A DNA stretch of 64,000 nt, from NCBI RefSeq assembly GCF_002157205.1, contig NZ_CP021358.1, forward strand, positions 1,860,001 through 1,924,000. The letters run 5' to 3'. Shown here one piece after another: positions 61,941 to 64,000 of the stretch (within the stretch, counting starts at the first letter, position 1; each line of letters starts with the position of its first letter). The position numbers and the translations under genes were made by a program. This DNA comes from Kushneria marisflavi (lineage in GTDB: Bacteria > Pseudomonadota > Gammaproteobacteria > Pseudomonadales > Halomonadaceae). The notes beneath the pieces were generated by a model. It did not search any database, was not told the origin of the DNA, and was given only the letters and a program-made list of their open reading frames with translations.

Positions 61941-62909
61941 TCATCCCACGATGTTGCAAGGCTCGCGGCCGTCGAGCAGCCGATTGATATTATCGGCCAT
62001 GGCATCCTTGCGACGCTCGAGCGTCCCCTGGGTCCAGCCTGACATGTGCGGTGTCATGACCAGATTGTCGAGGGTCTGAAAGGGCAGATGGCCCGGGTGG
62101 GGGGCACCCTGTTCGGCCGATGGATACACATACCAGGTGTCGATGGTGGCGCGGCGGATGCGTCGCGAGGACAGCGCGTCAAAGAGCGCCTTCTCTTCGA
62201 TGACACCGCCTCGACCCACGTTGATGACATGAACGTGTTCCGGCAGGGCTTCAAAGGCGCCGGCATCTACCAGTCCGCGAGTGGCAGGGGTCTCCGGCAG
62301 CGCCAAGACCAGGGCATCAAGCCCCTGATAGAAGCTTTCAAGCTCATCCAGTCCGAAAGCCTGCTCGAGGCCATACGCCTGCGCCTCTACCGGCGAACGG
62401 TTGGCGGCACGAACCCGCAGACCCAGCGCCCGGGCCGTGGCTGCCAGCGACTGGCCGATATGACCAAATCCGAGGATTCCAAGCAGCTGACCATGCAGCT
62501 CGCCATGCAGATGACGCCCCGATTGATAATACCAGTCGCCCTGCCGCAGGCGCTGATTGGCCTCCGCCAGCGGCACGCAATCATTGAGCAGGGCGGCCAT
62601 GACATATTCGGTAATGGGAATATCGTGACCGTGACAGTTGCACAGCATGGCGCCTTCAGGGAGACGTGAGGTGTCGATGGCATCCACACCGGCGCCTACG
62701 GCCTGAAAGAGACGCACCGTCTCGGGTCGCGGCTGTTCGGCATCAAGGCGATGTCCGAGGATGATGTCGGCACGGGCAAACGCCGCTCGACCGGCCTCAT
62801 CAAGCGTATCCGGCAGGCAGATCAGCTCGGCCTCGTGCTGCAGGCGGTCGCTGAACCCCTCGTGAAAGCTGGCAGCGTTCTGACCATGAAAGACAATGCG
62901 TGTACTCAC
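61941..62909 (-). CDS. D-2-hydroxyacid dehydrogenase family protein
   Basis: 322 residues. The NAD(P)-binding loop is GILGFGHIGQSLAATARALGLRV (about 143-165), followed by ALPETPATRGLVDAGAF, NVGRGGVIEEKALFDAL with the catalytic-site Arg/Glu neighbourhood, and MTPHMSGWTQG containing the catalytic His. It reduces a 2-keto acid or oxidises a D-2-hydroxyacid. It lies 4 bp after its GntR regulator, and divergent from a solute-binding protein gene, so it probably acts on the imported acid. Confidence 0.9.
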   Translation of the reverse strand: MSTRIVFHGQNAASFHEGFSDRLQHEAELICLPDTLDEAGRAAFARADIILGHRLDAEQPRPETVRLFQAVGAGVDAIDTSRLPEGAMLCNCHGHDIPITEYVMAALLNDCVPLAEANQRLRQGDWYYQSGRHLHGELHGQLLGILGFGHIGQSLAATARALGLRVRAANRSPVEAQAYGLEQAFGLDELESFYQGLDALVLALPETPATRGLVDAGAFEALPEHVHVINVGRGGVIEEKALFDALSSRRIRRATIDTWYVYPSAEQGAPHPGHLPFQTLDNLVMTPHMSGWTQGTLERRKDAMADNINRLLDGREPCNIVG

Positions 62910-62913
62910 GTCG

Positions 62914-63672
62914 TTACTCCGATGTCAGGGGGGTAATGGCGGCATCCAGCAGCGCCGGGTCCAGATGTTTCTCGATCGGCTCCAGCATCTCCCCGGCGAA
63001 AGCCATCAACCGTGCCAGGGCTTCATCCGCCGCCTGCACACGGCCATCGATGACGCACTCCAGCATCTCCTGATGCAGACGAATGTTGGTCCGGATCAAC
63101 GGCTCATCGCCGAAATGCATCAAAAACAGATAGCCCAGCCGCCGAAAAAGCGTATGCAGCGGCCGCAGGGTGCGCTCAATGAAGGGTTCGCTTGCGGCCT
63201 TGAGGACGAGACGATCCAGCCGTCGATCGATGTCGTTGAAGCGACGCACCCGGTCATCGCACAGCGGGGCATCGTCCTTGACCAGGTCGGCCAGCGCCGC
63301 AGCCAGCTGGCGCATCTGACTGCGCTCGAGCGTGCTGGCCCGCTCACAGGCCTGCTCGATGGCAAAGCGCTCAAGATCATGACGCACCCGCAACAGGCGG
63401 CGCTCCCGCCCCAGATCGATGGGCAGCACTCGAATGCCGCGACCGGCGCGAACCTCCAGCAGCGTGTCATCACTTAACCGCCTCGTGGCCTCGAGTACCG
63501 GCATGCGTCCAAGCCCGGTACGCGTTTGAAGCTCGGCCATGGTGAGGAAGGCGCCCGGCCGCAGTTCCATATGGGCCAGCAGCGTCTCGAGACGCTCATA
63601 GGCCAGTTCTGCACGGGAAATGCCCGGCGTTTCATTGAGATGTTCCAGGGGCTCCAGCCTTCTTTCCTGCAT
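62914..63672 (-). CDS. GntR family regulator, FCD type
   Basis: 252 residues. The winged helix (about 17-80: AYERLETLLAHMELRPGAFLTMAELQTRTGLGRMPVLEATRRL) is followed by an FCD sensor (about 90-235) with the helical pattern VRHDLERFAIEQAC and the metal His in LIRTNIRLHQEML. The start 63672 has GAGGA five bases upstream; the upstream extension is unsupported. It is co-transcribed with the hydroxyacid dehydrogenase and divergent from the TRAP-type binding protein. The palindrome at 63724 is the likely operator. Confidence 0.87.
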   Translation of the reverse strand: MQERRLEPLEHLNETPGISRAELAYERLETLLAHMELRPGAFLTMAELQTRTGLGRMPVLEATRRLSDDTLLEVRAGRGIRVLPIDLGRERRLLRVRHDLERFAIEQACERASTLERSQMRQLAAALADLVKDDAPLCDDRVRRFNDIDRRLDRLVLKAASEPFIERTLRPLHTLFRRLGYLFLMHFGDEPLIRTNIRLHQEMLECVIDGRVQAADEALARLMAFAGEMLEPIEKHLDPALLDAAITPLTSE

Positions 63673-63723
63673 GTTGTCCTCGCACGATGACGCCATTCGG
63701 CGTCGCTGTGAATACGCCCTATG

Positions 63724-63735
63724 TATCATATGATA
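63724..63735. promoter_or_regulatory. Candidate GntR operator
   Basis: Perfect palindrome TATCATATGATA, 51 bp before the GntR start and 86 bp before the solute-binding protein start, in an AT-rich divergent promoter region. Confidence 0.5.
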
Positions 63736-63821
63736 TTGCGATATACAGAAATATATTTCTCCTTCGGCAGCGCTTTATCGACGTCCATTCCCAAAAACGC
63801 TGCCTTTCGAAGGAGCGTGTC

Positions 63822-64000
63822 ATGGCAGAACTTACCAGGCGCCGACTGCTGGCCGGTGCGGGTGCCGGCCTTCTTGGCGCCACAGCGTTATCCGGCCGGG
63901 TAATGGCCGAAGGCCATCGCCAGTATCGTCTGCGAGCACAGACCAACAAGAGTGAAACCTCGACCCAGGGCGCCATGTACACGCGCTTTGTCGAGCTCTG
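63822..64000 (+). CDS. TRAP-type solute-binding protein (Tat signal), 5' part only
   Basis: Only the first 59 codons are present; the gene runs off the window. It begins with a twin-arginine signal (LTRRRLLAGAGAGLLGATALSG), cleavage near VMAEG, and then YRLRAQTNKSETSTQGAMYTRFVEL, which resembles the first strand and helix of DctP-type TRAP binding proteins. AAGGAG lies six bases before ATG 63822. Divergent transcription from the GntR-dehydrogenase pair suggests uptake of a hydroxy or keto acid. Confidence 0.7.
   Translation, partial: MAELTRRRLLAGAGAGLLGATALSGRVMAEGHRQYRLRAQTNKSETSTQGAMYTRFVEL

Overview
The window looks like chromosomal DNA of a moderately halophilic gammaproteobacterium, most likely Halomonadaceae (Halomonas/Kushneria-like). 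This is inferred from the high GC content (about 60% where sampled), the gene families and the tight same-strand operons; no rRNA or marker gene settles it. A perfect 16-bp chromosomal parS site at 11904-11919 suggests that the region lies on the origin-proximal part of the chromosome. No integrase, transposase, phage structural gene or CRISPR array was seen.

Left part (1-35.1 kb), core and metabolic genes. It holds a GH15 glycosidase, a TauE/SafE exporter, a YfcC-type carrier, and an L-lactate module (lldR divergent from lldP-lldD, with two perfect LldR-type operators). It continues with a lipoprotein, an S-methylmethionine module (mmuP-mmuM), yjdM, mntP, and a hypothetical gene next to an MscS channel. 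A tRNA-binding protein and an HD hydrolase follow. Next is a MocR regulator divergent from an unusual operon: AlaX-like tRNA editing protein, MFS exporter, cysteine-synthase-like PLP enzyme, serine acetyltransferase. Then come a nitroreductase, a cold-shock protein, a chemotaxis receptor, GNAT, DUF2254, rluF, a YrhK protein, a minor-pilin operon (fimT, pilV, a pilW with an in-frame amber codon, and a very long PilX-like protein), an HD hydrolase, and an ABC-F protein with a strongly structured leader.

Accessory island (about 35.2-50.9 kb). Its composition is clearly lower in GC (roughly 37-52% in sampled lines) and it abuts the 3' end of a tRNA-Arg(CCG) gene. It carries a DNA phosphorothioation module, dndB-C-D-E, on the + strand without dndA. 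Converging on it is a minus-strand operon dptF-dptG-dptH (the phosphorothioation-dependent restriction genes) extended by two further translationally linked genes: a ParB-like protein and a protein with a C-terminal two-helix potassium-channel pore (TLGYGD filter). Modification marks self DNA; Dpt proteins attack DNA lacking the mark. The ParB-channel pair is the best candidate for an undescribed add-on, possibly a second, membrane-acting effector layer.

Right part (51-64 kb), core again. It has thiM coupled to a CrtI-type desaturase and a CruF-type (DUF422) carotenoid protein, then a LacI regulator divergent from a tctC-tctB-tctA transporter and HpcH/HpaI aldolase operon. A DUF2891 protein, an acyltransferase-3 membrane protein, a possible 30-residue small ORF, a 2-hydroxyacid dehydrogenase with its GntR/FCD regulator, and the start of a Tat-exported TRAP-type solute-binding protein cut by the window edge complete it.
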